From Mesostigma viride (taxonomy: Eukaryota; Streptophyta; Mesostigmatophyceae; Mesostigmatales; Mesostigmataceae), in NCBI GenBank assembly GCA_009746045.1, contig RPFO01000702.1, forward strand, positions 184,001 through 248,000: a stretch of DNA of 64,000 nucleotides. Reading direction: 5' to 3'. The stretch's first letter is position 1, and the number at the start of each line of letters is the position of its first letter. This document shows, one piece after another, positions 9,437 through 17,935 of the stretch. The notes under the pieces were generated by a model, which was not told where the DNA came from, did no database searches, and was given only the letters and a program-made list of their open reading frames with translations. A program made the translations under genes and the position numbers.

Positions 9437-9643
9437 CTTCTAAGTATATATCCACGAAGTTTACTTAAAAATAATTAACAAGTTGATTAAGATGCTGTTA
9501 AAATAAAGTTTTAAATTAGAAATAATAACTTGTAAGAAGTAGCATTATAATATATATATCTTCTTGGTAATGTTTCTAAAAAATACTAAATCTGATTAAG
9601 GTCGTAAAGCAGGTTTGCAATTTAATTCTATAGAAAAATATGT

Positions 9644-11200
9644 ATGGGAAGGGATGTTAGAGTTGCGGTTATCGGCTGCGGTTATTGGGGAAAAAATTTA
9701 GTACGGAACTTCTTCGAACTAGCGGTTTTGGAAGCTGTTTGCGATGAACAAAAAGTGGTCGCTAAAGAAATGGCTGAAGCTTATAATGTTAAAGCGTTAA
9801 CGTTTAATGAAGTTATCGAAAGTAATGTAGATGCAGTAGTAATAGCTTCACCCGCATCTAAGCATGCTGAGCATGTAAAACAATCACTACTCGCAGGTAA
9901 ACATGTATTTGTGGAAAAACCGATTGCAATAAGTGTAAAAGATGCAGAAGAGCTTTGTTTAATAGCAAATAAAGTCAATAAAAAGCTAATGGTAGGTCAT
10001 CTTTTGCAATACCACTCTGCTTATCAAAAATTAAAACAACTGGTTTCAGAAAATAAATTAGGGAAATTACAATACATATATTCTAATAGGCTTAGTCTAG
10101 GAAAAATAAGAACAGAAGAAAATGTTCTCTGGAGCTTCGCTCCACACGATATATCAATGGTGCTAGGTATTGTTGATAGTGAACCTGCCCAGGTTTGGTC
10201 TTCCGGTTCTTCTTTTTTTGATAAAGAAATAGAAGATACAGCAACGTTGCACTTATTATTCAAGAACGGTCTTAAGGCTCACGTATTCGCTTCATGGTTT
10301 CACCCTTATAAAGAACAAAGATTTGTAGTTATCGGAGACAAATCTATTGCAGTTTTTGATGATTGCCTGCCATGGGATAAGAAACTGCAACTATATAATC
10401 ATAAAGTTAAGTGGGAAAATAGCTTTCCTGTTATAGAAAAATCTAATCCTATTACTGTTGAGTTAACTGAAGTAGAGCCTTTAAGAAACGAATGCCAGCA
10501 TTTTTTAAATTCGATTATAGAAAATAAAAATCCTCTAACTTCTGGTGAAGAAGGATTAAAAGTTTTAAGAGTTTTAGACGCAGCTGAAATTTCTTTAAAA
10601 AAAAAGGGTTCGGTTAATTTAGAATTAAAGTACAATAGTTATTTTGTCCACGAGACTGCAATTGTCGATAGTGGCTGCGTGGTAGGTGCAGGTACAAAAA
10701 TATGGCATTTTTCCCATATACTTAAAGGTACGAAAATTGGAGAAAATTGCGTTATTGGACAAAATGTTATGATAGGCCCGGATGTTATAGTGGGTAACCG
10801 CTGTAAGATCCAAAATAATGTCAGTTTATATAACGGCGTGGTTTTAGAAGATGGTGTATTTTGCGGGCCATCTTGCGTTTTTACCAATGTAAATAACCCT
10901 AGATCTGAAATAGAACGCAAGGATGAATTTAGAAAAACTTACGTTAGAAAAGGGGTTACCATAGGAGCAAATGCTACAATAGTTTGTGGTGTAGAATTAG
11001 GAAAATATAGTTTTGTTGGAGCGGGTGCTGTTGTGACAAAGAATGTTAAACCCCATGCTTTAGTTGTAGGTAACCCTGCGCGCCAAATCGGATGGATGAG
11101 CCACTCAGGAAATAGATTAGGAGAAGATCTCTTATGCCCTCTTGAGAACAGAAAATACAGATTAAATTCCGACAATGAACTTGAAGAAGTAATATCTTAA
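9644..11200 (+). CDS. Fusion of UDP-GlcNAcA 3-dehydrogenase (WbpB/WlbA) and amino-sugar N-acetyltransferase (WbpD/WlbB)
   Basis: 518 residues, two enzymes in one chain. Residues 1-325 are a Gfo/Idh/MocA oxidoreductase (NAD-binding [36 protein letters not shown]), which in the Wbp pathway oxidises UDP-GlcNAcA at C3. Residues 332-518 are a left-handed beta-helix acyltransferase with hexapeptide repeats ([61 protein letters not shown]), matching WbpD, which acetylates the 3-amino group. In Pseudomonas the two are separate genes. It opens the sugar-nucleotide operon, followed by wbpA and wbpE. Confidence 0.88.
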   Translation: MGRDVRVAVIGCGYWGKNLVRNFFELAVLEAVCDEQKVVAKEMAEAYNVKALTFNEVIESNVDAVVIASPASKHAEHVKQSLLAGKHVFVEKPIAISVKDAEELCLIANKVNKKLMVGHLLQYHSAYQKLKQLVSENKLGKLQYIYSNRLSLGKIRTEENVLWSFAPHDISMVLGIVDSEPAQVWSSGSSFFDKEIEDTATLHLLFKNGLKAHVFASWFHPYKEQRFVVIGDKSIAVFDDCLPWDKKLQLYNHKVKWENSFPVIEKSNPITVELTEVEPLRNECQHFLNSIIENKNPLTSGEEGLKVLRVLDAAEISLKKKGSVNLELKYNSYFVHETAIVDSGCVVGAGTKIWHFSHILKGTKIGENCVIGQNVMIGPDVIVGNRCKIQNNVSLYNGVVLEDGVFCGPSCVFTNVNNPRSEIERKDEFRKTYVRKGVTIGANATIVCGVELGKYSFVGAGAVVTKNVKPHALVVGNPARQIGWMSHSGNRLGEDLLCPLENRKYRLNSDNELEEVIS

Positions 11201-11239
11201 ATAAATACAATTCATTTTTATAAGCTAATAAAAAACAAT

Positions 11240-12604
11240 ATGGAATCTAAAGAAACAAAAGTGGTTGAAAGTGCTCATCAGAAACATGAGTTAGCCCAAG
11301 CTATAATCAGTAAAGAATGTACCATAGGTATAATGGGCCTGGGCTATGTAGGCCTGCCATTAGCCCGTGCAGTAGTTAATCAAGGTTATAATTGTATTGG
11401 TTTTGACAAGAACATAAAGAGAATAGAAAAATTAAACGCCGGTCTGACATACATAAAAACGTTAAGTAATGAAGACATAATATCGTTAAATGAGAGTTCA
11501 AAATTCTTCCCGACTACTAATGAGAAGGAGATTGCTAAAATGGATGTAATACTTATATGTGTTCCGACTCCGCTTACGAAAAATAGAGAACCTGATATGA
11601 ATTATGTTTCTTCTGCAACTAGAACAATAGCGTTCCAGCTTAGAAAAGGGCAATTAATTATATTAGAATCAACTACTTATCCAGGTACTACACAAGGGTT
11701 ATTATCTCCTATGCTTGAAGAAAGTGGCTTAAAAATAGGGAAAGATATATATCTCGCTTATTCTCCTGAACGCGAAGATCCTGGTAATGTTGCATATAAT
11801 ACTTCGACGATACCAAAGGTTGTAGGTGCAGATGACCATGATTCTAGAGAACTAGCTATTATTTTCTACAAGCAAATAATCACTGCAGTTGCTGAAGTTA
11901 GTACTTCTGCTACTGCAGAAGCTGTTAAACTAACAGAAAATATTTTTCGTTTTGTAAATATTGCTTTGGTAAATGAATTAAAGTGCATATTTTCTAAAAT
12001 GGATATAGATATATGGGAAGTTATAGATGCAGCAAAAACTAAACCTTTTGGTTATATGCCTTTTTATCCTGGTCCTGGGGTGGGGGGCCATTGCATACCT
12101 ATTGATCCTTTTTATTTAACATGGAGAGCCAGAGAATTTGGGATACCTACGCAACTTGTGGAGTTAAGTGGAAACATTAATAAACAAATGGGTGATTATG
12201 TTGTAGAAAAACTTCGTAAAGAAATGGATCTCCGTTTTGGTAAAGGACTAAAGAATAGTAAAATTTTAGTTATAGGAGTCGCTTATAAAAAAAATGTAGA
12301 TGATTTGAGAGAGAGCCCTTCGTTAAAAATTATACAAGATCTTTTAGATAACAAAGCAGAAGTAGATTATTATGATCCATTAATTAGTACTATAGATCAT
12401 GATAGTGAATATCCTCGGTTAGTAGGAATGAAATCAATATCACTAACTATTGAAGCTATAAAGTCTCATGATGCAATAGTTGTATGTACGGATCATGACT
12501 CGGTAGATTATAAAACGGTTATAGAGAATTCTAACCTTATAATTGATACAAGAAACATATTCAAAAATAAAAATCTTGAGGGAAGTAATGTGGTCAAAGC
12601 ATAA
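11240..12604 (+). CDS. wbpA: UDP-N-acetylglucosamine 6-dehydrogenase
   Basis: Oxidises UDP-GlcNAc to UDP-GlcNAcA with NAD, the entry step to di-N-acetylated uronic acids. 454 residues with the three-part UDP-sugar dehydrogenase layout: N-terminal Rossmann domain (IMGLGYVGLPLARAV at about 32-46), central domain (EAVKLTENIFRFVNIALVNEL), catalytic Cys in PGVGGHCIPIDPF near residue 285, and C-terminal domain (GVAYKKNVDDLRESPS). The unusual PPG-type loop reads FYPGPGVGGHC, typical of WbpA. Starts 40 bp after the fusion gene and overlaps the aminotransferase gene start by 17 bp. Confidence 0.92.
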   Translation: MESKETKVVESAHQKHELAQAIISKECTIGIMGLGYVGLPLARAVVNQGYNCIGFDKNIKRIEKLNAGLTYIKTLSNEDIISLNESSKFFPTTNEKEIAKMDVILICVPTPLTKNREPDMNYVSSATRTIAFQLRKGQLIILESTTYPGTTQGLLSPMLEESGLKIGKDIYLAYSPEREDPGNVAYNTSTIPKVVGADDHDSRELAIIFYKQIITAVAEVSTSATAEAVKLTENIFRFVNIALVNELKCIFSKMDIDIWEVIDAAKTKPFGYMPFYPGPGVGGHCIPIDPFYLTWRAREFGIPTQLVELSGNINKQMGDYVVEKLRKEMDLRFGKGLKNSKILVIGVAYKKNVDDLRESPSLKIIQDLLDNKAEVDYYDPLISTIDHDSEYPRLVGMKSISLTIEAIKSHDAIVVCTDHDSVDYKTVIENSNLIIDTRNIFKNKNLEGSNVVKA

Positions 12605-13772
12605 TTTATCTGAAAACGGCATTGAACTACCTATAATCAATTTTATTGATCTAGAAGAGCAGCAGAAAAAAATTAGGCCTCAAATAGATGAAGCTATAAA
12701 AAAGGTTTTAGATCACGGCACATATATAATGGGTCCTGAAGTAGCAGAACTTGAGAAAGACCTTTCCTCTTTTTGTGGGGTTAAACATTCAATTACTTGT
12801 TCTGATGGAACTGATGCTTTAGCTCTCGGTTTAATGGCTTTTGGAGTAGGTCCAGGTGATGCAGTCTTTGTTCCTAGCTTTACTTTTGCTTCTACCGCTG
12901 AAGTAGTAGCTTTAGTCGGAGCTACTCCAATTTTTATTGATGTCCTCCCAGAAACTTATAATATAAATGTTGAAAGTTTGAATAAAGGGGTAGAACTTTC
13001 GAAAAGTCTTGGGTTAAGGCCTGTGTGTATTATTCCAGTAGACTTGTTCGGCCAGCCTGCTGATTATGATAGCATCGCAGTTATAGCTAAAGAGCATAAC
13101 CTTTGGGTTATGGCAGATGGAGCCCAAGCTTTTGGGGCTTATTATAAAAGCCGTAGAGTAGGAAATATCGGAGATATAACTACTACCAGTTTTTTTCCCG
13201 CTAAACCACTTGGGTGTTATGGTGATGGAGGAGCGGTATTTACTAATAATGATGAAATAGCTACTAAACTAAGAAGCTTAAAGGTACATGGGAAAGGATC
13301 AGACAAATATGATAACGTGATGATAGGTATAAATGGTCGCTTGGATACTATCCAAGCTGCTATCCTTATTGAAAAGCTTAAAATATTTGAAGGCGAAATT
13401 ACTTCGAGGCAAAAAATAGCTAAATACTACACTGATAATATTACTGATATACTAAAAAAACCTCAAGTTGTTGAAGGTGCAACCTCTGTTTGGGCTCAAT
13501 ACACCATGGTCCTTCCAGAAAATATTGATAGATCTGAGTTAATGCTAAAGTGTAAAGAAGTGGGTATACCAACTTCTATTTATTACATCAAGCCTTTGCA
13601 TTTACAAAAAGCTTATAACCGCTACCCTATAGCTGAAAAAGACGGTCTAAAAGTATGTGAGTACTTAGCTGAAAATGTTTTAAGTATTCCTATGCATCCA
13701 TATCTTAGTGAAGCACATCAACAATATATTGTAAATAGGTTAAATGAGATTATTTTAACGTTGACCAAATAA
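12588..13772 (+). CDS. wbpE: PLP-dependent UDP-sugar aminotransferase (WbpE/WlbC type)
   Basis: Transfers an amino group, usually from glutamate, to C3 of the UDP-3-keto-GlcNAcA made by the WbpB part of the fusion. DegT/DnrJ/EryC1/StrS fold: DGTYIMGPEV, CSDGTDALALGLMAFGVGPGD, the DGAQAFGAYYKSRRVG segment, and the PLP Lys in TSFFPAKPLGCYGDGGA near residue 206. The ATG at 12588 is chosen because GAGGGA lies at 12578-12583; an upstream ATG at 12543 would overlap wbpA by 62 bp. 394 residues, slightly above the usual length for WbpE. Confidence 0.9.
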   Translation: MWSKHNLSENGIELPIINFIDLEEQQKKIRPQIDEAIKKVLDHGTYIMGPEVAELEKDLSSFCGVKHSITCSDGTDALALGLMAFGVGPGDAVFVPSFTFASTAEVVALVGATPIFIDVLPETYNINVESLNKGVELSKSLGLRPVCIIPVDLFGQPADYDSIAVIAKEHNLWVMADGAQAFGAYYKSRRVGNIGDITTTSFFPAKPLGCYGDGGAVFTNNDEIATKLRSLKVHGKGSDKYDNVMIGINGRLDTIQAAILIEKLKIFEGEITSRQKIAKYYTDNITDILKKPQVVEGATSVWAQYTMVLPENIDRSELMLKCKEVGIPTSIYYIKPLHLQKAYNRYPIAEKDGLKVCEYLAENVLSIPMHPYLSEAHQQYIVNRLNEIILTLTK

Positions 13773-13776
13773 AACT

Positions 13777-13860
13777 GTGAAAATAATAACTGTTATTGGG
13801 GCCAGGATATATATTAATCTATTTTTTGGAAAAAGCTATAGCAACTAATAATTTAATCAG
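13777..13860 (+). pseudogene. Stub of a WbpI-type UDP-sugar 2-epimerase
   Basis: Immediately behind wbpE, a GTG begins VKIITVIGAR (13777-13806), the start signature of the WecB/WbpI non-hydrolysing UDP-GlcNAc 2-epimerases, whose family continues PQFIKA. Here the similarity ends after ten codons and the frame stops shortly after. Position and signature fit the epimerase expected next in the wbp pathway. The right end of the relic cannot be placed exactly. Confidence 0.6.
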
Positions 13861-13928
13861 TAGAAATATTCAGATGATAAAAAGCTCTTTAAGATCAATA
13901 AAAGCTAAAATTATGGGAATAAATCGGT

Positions 13929-14075
13929 TCTAAGAAAATTATTAGAGATATTGGTAAAACAACAGGAACTAAAATTCATATTACAGACGTAGGACTGATT
14001 TCAACACAAACTGTTGGTAGAGATAAATTAGATGCTGTAATTAACAGATTCCAATTTCTAAATGGGAAAAAGTGA
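13929..14075 (+). pseudogene. Gene fragment resembling the PNPase KH domain
   Basis: A 48-codon open frame ending in TGA reads KKIIRDIGKTTGTKIHITD, then VGLISTQTVGRDKLDAVINR. The order IRxI-xxxTGTKIxIxDxGxxxxxxxxRDKLDxxINR recalls the C-terminal KH domain of polynucleotide phosphorylase. There is no start codon and no sign of the following S1 domain. It looks like DNA brought in when wbpI was lost. The similarity is my reading and unverified. Confidence 0.35.
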
Positions 14076-14137
14076 ATTAATTAAAAAATGGAAAAACAAT
14101 TCTTAAAAACACTAGTCTTAAACTTTTTTGATAATTT

Positions 14138-15313
14138 ATGTATATGAAAGGAAAAACTATTGTCCATATTGGAGATCATGATTTAAAATCTGATAACAGA
14201 GTGAGATTCCAGATGTCCTGTATTGACTTAAGTAACAATAACTATGCTTATTGTAGGGAATGTTATAGCCAAAATTCAATGATGGACAAGTATTATTTTT
14301 CCTTCCTATTATTTTTAATTTTAACCTCTTTAAAAGGTATATTTAAGATAAAGAAACTTTATGGTATAAACTCTACACACAGATTAAAACTAAAGTTTTT
14401 AAATTACAACACTTTATTAACTTATAAATATTTCTTTAAAAATACTACTCAAATCCTAAATTTGATAGTAGGAAGAAGGCCTGATTTAATTATAGCTAAT
14501 GATCTTAGTTGTGGATTAATAGCTGCTTACTGCTATAAGAAGTTTAATATTCCCTATTATTATGATTCACATGAATTTCAGATATATAGAAATTATAAAA
14601 ATTCTTTGGTGAAGTGTTTATTAGTAGCTGGTTTGGAAGATACAGTAGTTAAAAATGCTTCCAAATATTCTACTGTCAGTGAAAAGATAAGAAGATACTA
14701 TAAATATCTCTATAATAAAAAAGGGGAAATAGTAGTAAATAACTTTTATCCCTCCCGAGATTTCACGAGAGTAAATACTTATCATTCAGAAAAAAAATAT
14801 AATATAGCTTATTTCGGGTATATTGGGCCCGGGAGAGGATTGAAATATCTAAAATATTTTCAACAAGCAGATTTTATAGATAAAATTTTTATTTACTCAG
14901 ATCTAAATTACAATACTTCGCTCCGCTCAGAAGTTAGCCTTTTATCTAAAACTATATTTAATCCTTATCCACAACAACTAAATTCGATACAAATAGAAAA
15001 TGCATTAGGGTTTTGTATGATCGAACCCATGGTACTAAGTTATAAATTTGCTTTACCGGGCAAGTTTTTCCAGTACTTACTTTGTGGTTTCCCAATAATT
15101 GCTCTAGAAGGTACTTACCTTGCAGAAATAGTAAGCAAGTTTAAGGTAGGTATAGTAATTACTAAAAAAGAAATAAGAAAAGGTTGTACTAATTATATCG
15201 ATCAGATCGAGAAAATAATGGAGAGTTTACCATTAGCAGCGCAATATTGCTTAAAATATTTTAGTAATTATAATTATGATCAGTTTTTTAGTAGGCTCGA
15301 AAGAGACATTTAA
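14138..15313 (+). CDS. Glycosyltransferase, GT4-like, capsule locus
   Basis: 391 residues. The N-terminal half has IVHIGDHDLKSDNRVR, PDLIIANDLSCGLIAAY and IPYYYDSHEFQIYR (D-x-H-E is a hallmark of this group), then VNNFYPS and the C-terminal donor-binding half with IAYFGYIGPGRG and FALPGKFFQYLLCGFPIIALE. It probably adds a sugar to the capsule repeat at the cytoplasmic face; donor and acceptor cannot be read from the sequence. It shares the D-H-E layout with the glycosyltransferase at 21615-22826. Unusually Lys-, Tyr- and Asn-rich. An ATG two codons downstream (14144) is an equally good start. Confidence 0.72.
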   Translation: MYMKGKTIVHIGDHDLKSDNRVRFQMSCIDLSNNNYAYCRECYSQNSMMDKYYFSFLLFLILTSLKGIFKIKKLYGINSTHRLKLKFLNYNTLLTYKYFFKNTTQILNLIVGRRPDLIIANDLSCGLIAAYCYKKFNIPYYYDSHEFQIYRNYKNSLVKCLLVAGLEDTVVKNASKYSTVSEKIRRYYKYLYNKKGEIVVNNFYPSRDFTRVNTYHSEKKYNIAYFGYIGPGRGLKYLKYFQQADFIDKIFIYSDLNYNTSLRSEVSLLSKTIFNPYPQQLNSIQIENALGFCMIEPMVLSYKFALPGKFFQYLLCGFPIIALEGTYLAEIVSKFKVGIVITKKEIRKGCTNYIDQIEKIMESLPLAAQYCLKYFSNYNYDQFFSRLERDI

Positions 15314-15331
15314 GTTATTAAATAATAGGTT

Positions 15332-16123
15332 ATGAACAAAAGCAAAAATTTTACAGTTCCATTTGTAATCTTTAGGAGAGTAATATATGCGTTATTAATA
15401 CGAGAACTTAAAACTCGTTTTGGTGAATATAAGCTAGGTTTATTCTGGATATTTATGGAACCTTTAATCCAGTTAGGTTTATTTATTTTTTTGTTAGGTT
15501 ATATTTATAAGCGTGTTATGCCAAATATGGATTATACTCTATTTGCTACTAGTGGTATTCTGACTTGGACAATGTTTAAAAACTTAATTAGTCGAGGTAT
15601 AGTTTCTATTGACGCTAACCGCGCACTTTTTGCATTTCGCCAAGTCAAACCACTTGATGCTTTTATCTCAAGAGTATCTTTAGAATTCTTGATATATACT
15701 ACTGTATACCTCGTAATAGCAATAGCCTTGGCACAACTAGGACATCAGATTATATTTGTTAAACCGTTAGAGTTTATTACTTGCTATATTTGTGCTTTTT
15801 TAATTGGTAGCGGGCTTGGTTTAACAATAATGTCTTTTTCAATTACTTATAAGGATATTAATAAATTAGTAAGTATCGTTTTATGGGGAGTTTATTTTAT
15901 TTCTGGAGTAATTTTTCCCATTAAAATGGTTCCTCCTGAATATAGGTCTTGGTTAGCTTGGAATCCAATGTTGCACGTAATGGAATTAACAAGGGAAGCC
16001 ATATTTCCTGGTTTTGTAAGCTCAATAGGAGATTTGCTTTATCTTGGTATTTCAACTATATTGATAATATTTTTAGGATTAACTGCCTATTTTCTAACCA
16101 GAAAACAAATATTTCTGCAATGA
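15332..16123 (+). CDS. kpsM: Capsular polysaccharide ABC exporter, permease KpsM
   Basis: 263 residues, close to E. coli KpsM. ABC-2 type membrane domain with an N-terminal cytoplasmic helix (ALLIRELKTRFGEYKLGLFWIFMEPL) and six predicted membrane segments, for example LIQLGLFIFLLGYIY, LIYTTVYLVIAIALAQL, VLWGVYFISGVIFPI and LGISTILIIFLGLTAYFL. It forms the channel that moves lipid-linked polysaccharide across the inner membrane, powered by KpsT. Its TGA overlaps the kpsT ATG (ATGA at 16120-16123), giving translational coupling. Confidence 0.92.
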   Translation: MNKSKNFTVPFVIFRRVIYALLIRELKTRFGEYKLGLFWIFMEPLIQLGLFIFLLGYIYKRVMPNMDYTLFATSGILTWTMFKNLISRGIVSIDANRALFAFRQVKPLDAFISRVSLEFLIYTTVYLVIAIALAQLGHQIIFVKPLEFITCYICAFLIGSGLGLTIMSFSITYKDINKLVSIVLWGVYFISGVIFPIKMVPPEYRSWLAWNPMLHVMELTREAIFPGFVSSIGDLLYLGISTILIIFLGLTAYFLTRKQIFLQ

Positions 16124-16776
16124 TTAGTTTAAAAGAGGTCACTAAAAAGTTTTTGCTTAAAGAAGGGAAACAGAAGTATGTTTTTCGTGACCTTACTTTA
16201 ACCTTACCCAAGGCAAATCTAGCCCTATTAGGCAAAAACGGTGCTGGTAAATCAACTATGATCTCTCTTATCGCAGGCACACAAATGCCTGATTATGGTA
16301 AGATTATCAGGCATTGTAATGTATCTTGGCCAATAGGTTTACAATCAGGATTTCAAGGCTCTCTAACCGGTCGAGAAAATGTATTGTTTGTTTGTAGAAT
16401 TCAAGGTTGCAGTTTATATGCAACTAAAAGGAAAATATCGTTTGTAGAAGAATTTGTTGAACTCGATAAATATTTTGATATGCCTGTTAAAACATATTCT
16501 AGTGGCATGAAAGCTAAATTAGGGTTTGGCTTGTCTATGGCTTTTGATTTTGACTTATACCTTATCGACGAGGTGACTGCAGTAGGAGACTTAGCCTTTC
16601 AGAAGAAAGCTGCTAAAGTTTTTGAAGAAAAACGTAATAAAGCAAATATTATTATGGTTTCGCATGATATGTCCACTATTAAAAAGTGGTGTAATGCGGG
16701 ACTCTATTTAGAAAATGGAACATGCCAATTTTATGAAAATATCGATGAAGCTATTATCCGTTATAAAGCGATTTAA
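16120..16776 (+). CDS. kpsT: Capsular polysaccharide ABC exporter, ATPase KpsT
   Basis: 218 residues, like E. coli KpsT (219). Walker A is LLGKNGAGKSTM near residue 37, the signature YSSGMKAKLGFGLSMAF near 127, and Walker B LYLIDEVTAVGD near 148, followed by the SHD switch His (MVSHDMS). The start chosen is the ATG at 16120 that overlaps the kpsM stop; the open frame extends 171 bp further upstream but that part only shadows kpsM. The protein lacks the long C-terminal domain of O-antigen exporters such as Wzt. Confidence 0.93.
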   Translation: MISLKEVTKKFLLKEGKQKYVFRDLTLTLPKANLALLGKNGAGKSTMISLIAGTQMPDYGKIIRHCNVSWPIGLQSGFQGSLTGRENVLFVCRIQGCSLYATKRKISFVEEFVELDKYFDMPVKTYSSGMKAKLGFGLSMAFDFDLYLIDEVTAVGDLAFQKKAAKVFEEKRNKANIIMVSHDMSTIKKWCNAGLYLENGTCQFYENIDEAIIRYKAI

Positions 16777-17935
16777 CAGAGTATTGAATGTAATATTGCT
16801 GCAAGTTAAAAGTAAGGTAAGACCTCTAACGAAGGATTTTAAAGGTTTGATATATTCTTATTATAAAAAACCTGTATTTTATACAGTGATTATCCCTACT
16901 ATAATATTTGGTTTCTATATGATTTTAATAACACCAAACCGATGGGTAGCCGAATCTAAAGTAGTAATAAAAGATGTTAACCCCCATATGACAGGTGCGA
17001 CTGCTTTAGGATTTATAATTAATGAACTTAATCCTATAAGCCGAGAAGACGCATTCTTCCTAAAAGAGTATATATATTCATACGATATGTTTGAGTATTT
17101 GAATCATAGAATCAAGCTTTGCAAGCTTTATAGGCATGGAGTTTGGGACCCTTTTTCTAGGCTATTCCGTAATGCGTCTAAAGAAGAAGCTCTTGAATAT
17201 TATAAGTCTAAAGTAGCGGTAATATTAGAAGAAAATAGCGGAGTATTAACAATTACTACCCAAGGTTTTAATCCTCAGGATGCTCAAATAATTAATAAAG
17301 CCATTCTAGAACGTAGTGAATGGTTTTTAAACGATATCTCGCAAAAGATTGCCAAGCGCCAAAAATTATTTTTTGAGTCTCAGGTTAAGATCGCGCTAAC
17401 TAACATGCAAAAAGCGCAACAAGCAATGATAACTTTTCAAGCTGAACATAACATAATTCATCCTTTAGCTCAAACAGAGTCGGGTACAAAATTAGTTGCC
17501 AACCTAATGGCAGAACTGGCCACACAAGAAGCAGAATTAAAAGCTCTTAGCTGTTACTTAACTAATACCGCTCCTCAAGTTGTTTCTCTGGAGAGTAAAA
17601 TTGACGGTTTGAAAAAACAAATTGATCAAGAACGTAAAATGGTTGCCGGAGGTGACACAAAAGCTCTTAACTCGACCTTTTTAAAATTTCAAAACCTTGA
17701 AATAGAAGAAAAGCTTGCAGAGGAAGTTTATAAATCTACCTTAGCACTCGTTGAACAGAACAATCTAAATTCCTCTAAACAATTTAGGTCTTTAGTCATT
17801 ATTTCTGCTCCTACTTTACCAGAAAAAGCTGTGTTACCCAAAAGGTTGTATAATTTACTATTATTTTTTATAATTGTAACAGCTCTTTATGGTACGATCA
17901 AATTAATTTTGACCTCTATTAAGGAACATGTATGA
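16715..17935 (+). CDS. kpsE: Capsule export inner-membrane protein KpsE
   Basis: Polysaccharide co-polymerase/export adaptor linking the ABC exporter to the outer-membrane channel. A membrane segment (VFYTVIIPTIIFGFYMILI) is followed by a large periplasmic part with RWVAESKVVIKD, a long coiled coil (about 210-330, QKIAKRQKLFFESQVKIAL onward) and a final membrane segment (LYNLLLFFIIVTALYGTIKLI) after the PLP-like motif APTLPEKAVLPKRL. 406 residues against 382 in E. coli. The start is uncertain: ATGs at 16715, 16733 and 16745 are all in frame and all overlap kpsT. It overlaps kpsD by 4 bp. Confidence 0.88.
   Translation: MEHANFMKISMKLLSVIKRFNRVLNVILLQVKSKVRPLTKDFKGLIYSYYKKPVFYTVIIPTIIFGFYMILITPNRWVAESKVVIKDVNPHMTGATALGFIINELNPISREDAFFLKEYIYSYDMFEYLNHRIKLCKLYRHGVWDPFSRLFRNASKEEALEYYKSKVAVILEENSGVLTITTQGFNPQDAQIINKAILERSEWFLNDISQKIAKRQKLFFESQVKIALTNMQKAQQAMITFQAEHNIIHPLAQTESGTKLVANLMAELATQEAELKALSCYLTNTAPQVVSLESKIDGLKKQIDQERKMVAGGDTKALNSTFLKFQNLEIEEKLAEEVYKSTLALVEQNNLNSSKQFRSLVIISAPTLPEKAVLPKRLYNLLLFFIIVTALYGTIKLILTSIKEHV

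Noticed and set aside
9437-9643. Specific promoter for the wbp operon
   Set aside because: The region is so AT-rich that several -10-like boxes occur; none stands out with a matching -35 element.
10639-10920. 93-codon open frame on the minus strand inside the WbpB-WbpD fusion
   Set aside because: It is antisense to the hexapeptide repeats, has no ribosome binding site and no protein-like motifs; a shadow of the real gene.
15949-16119. Upstream extension of kpsT by 57 codons
   Set aside because: It only reads kpsM in another frame; the ATGA overlap at 16120 gives the correct KpsT length.
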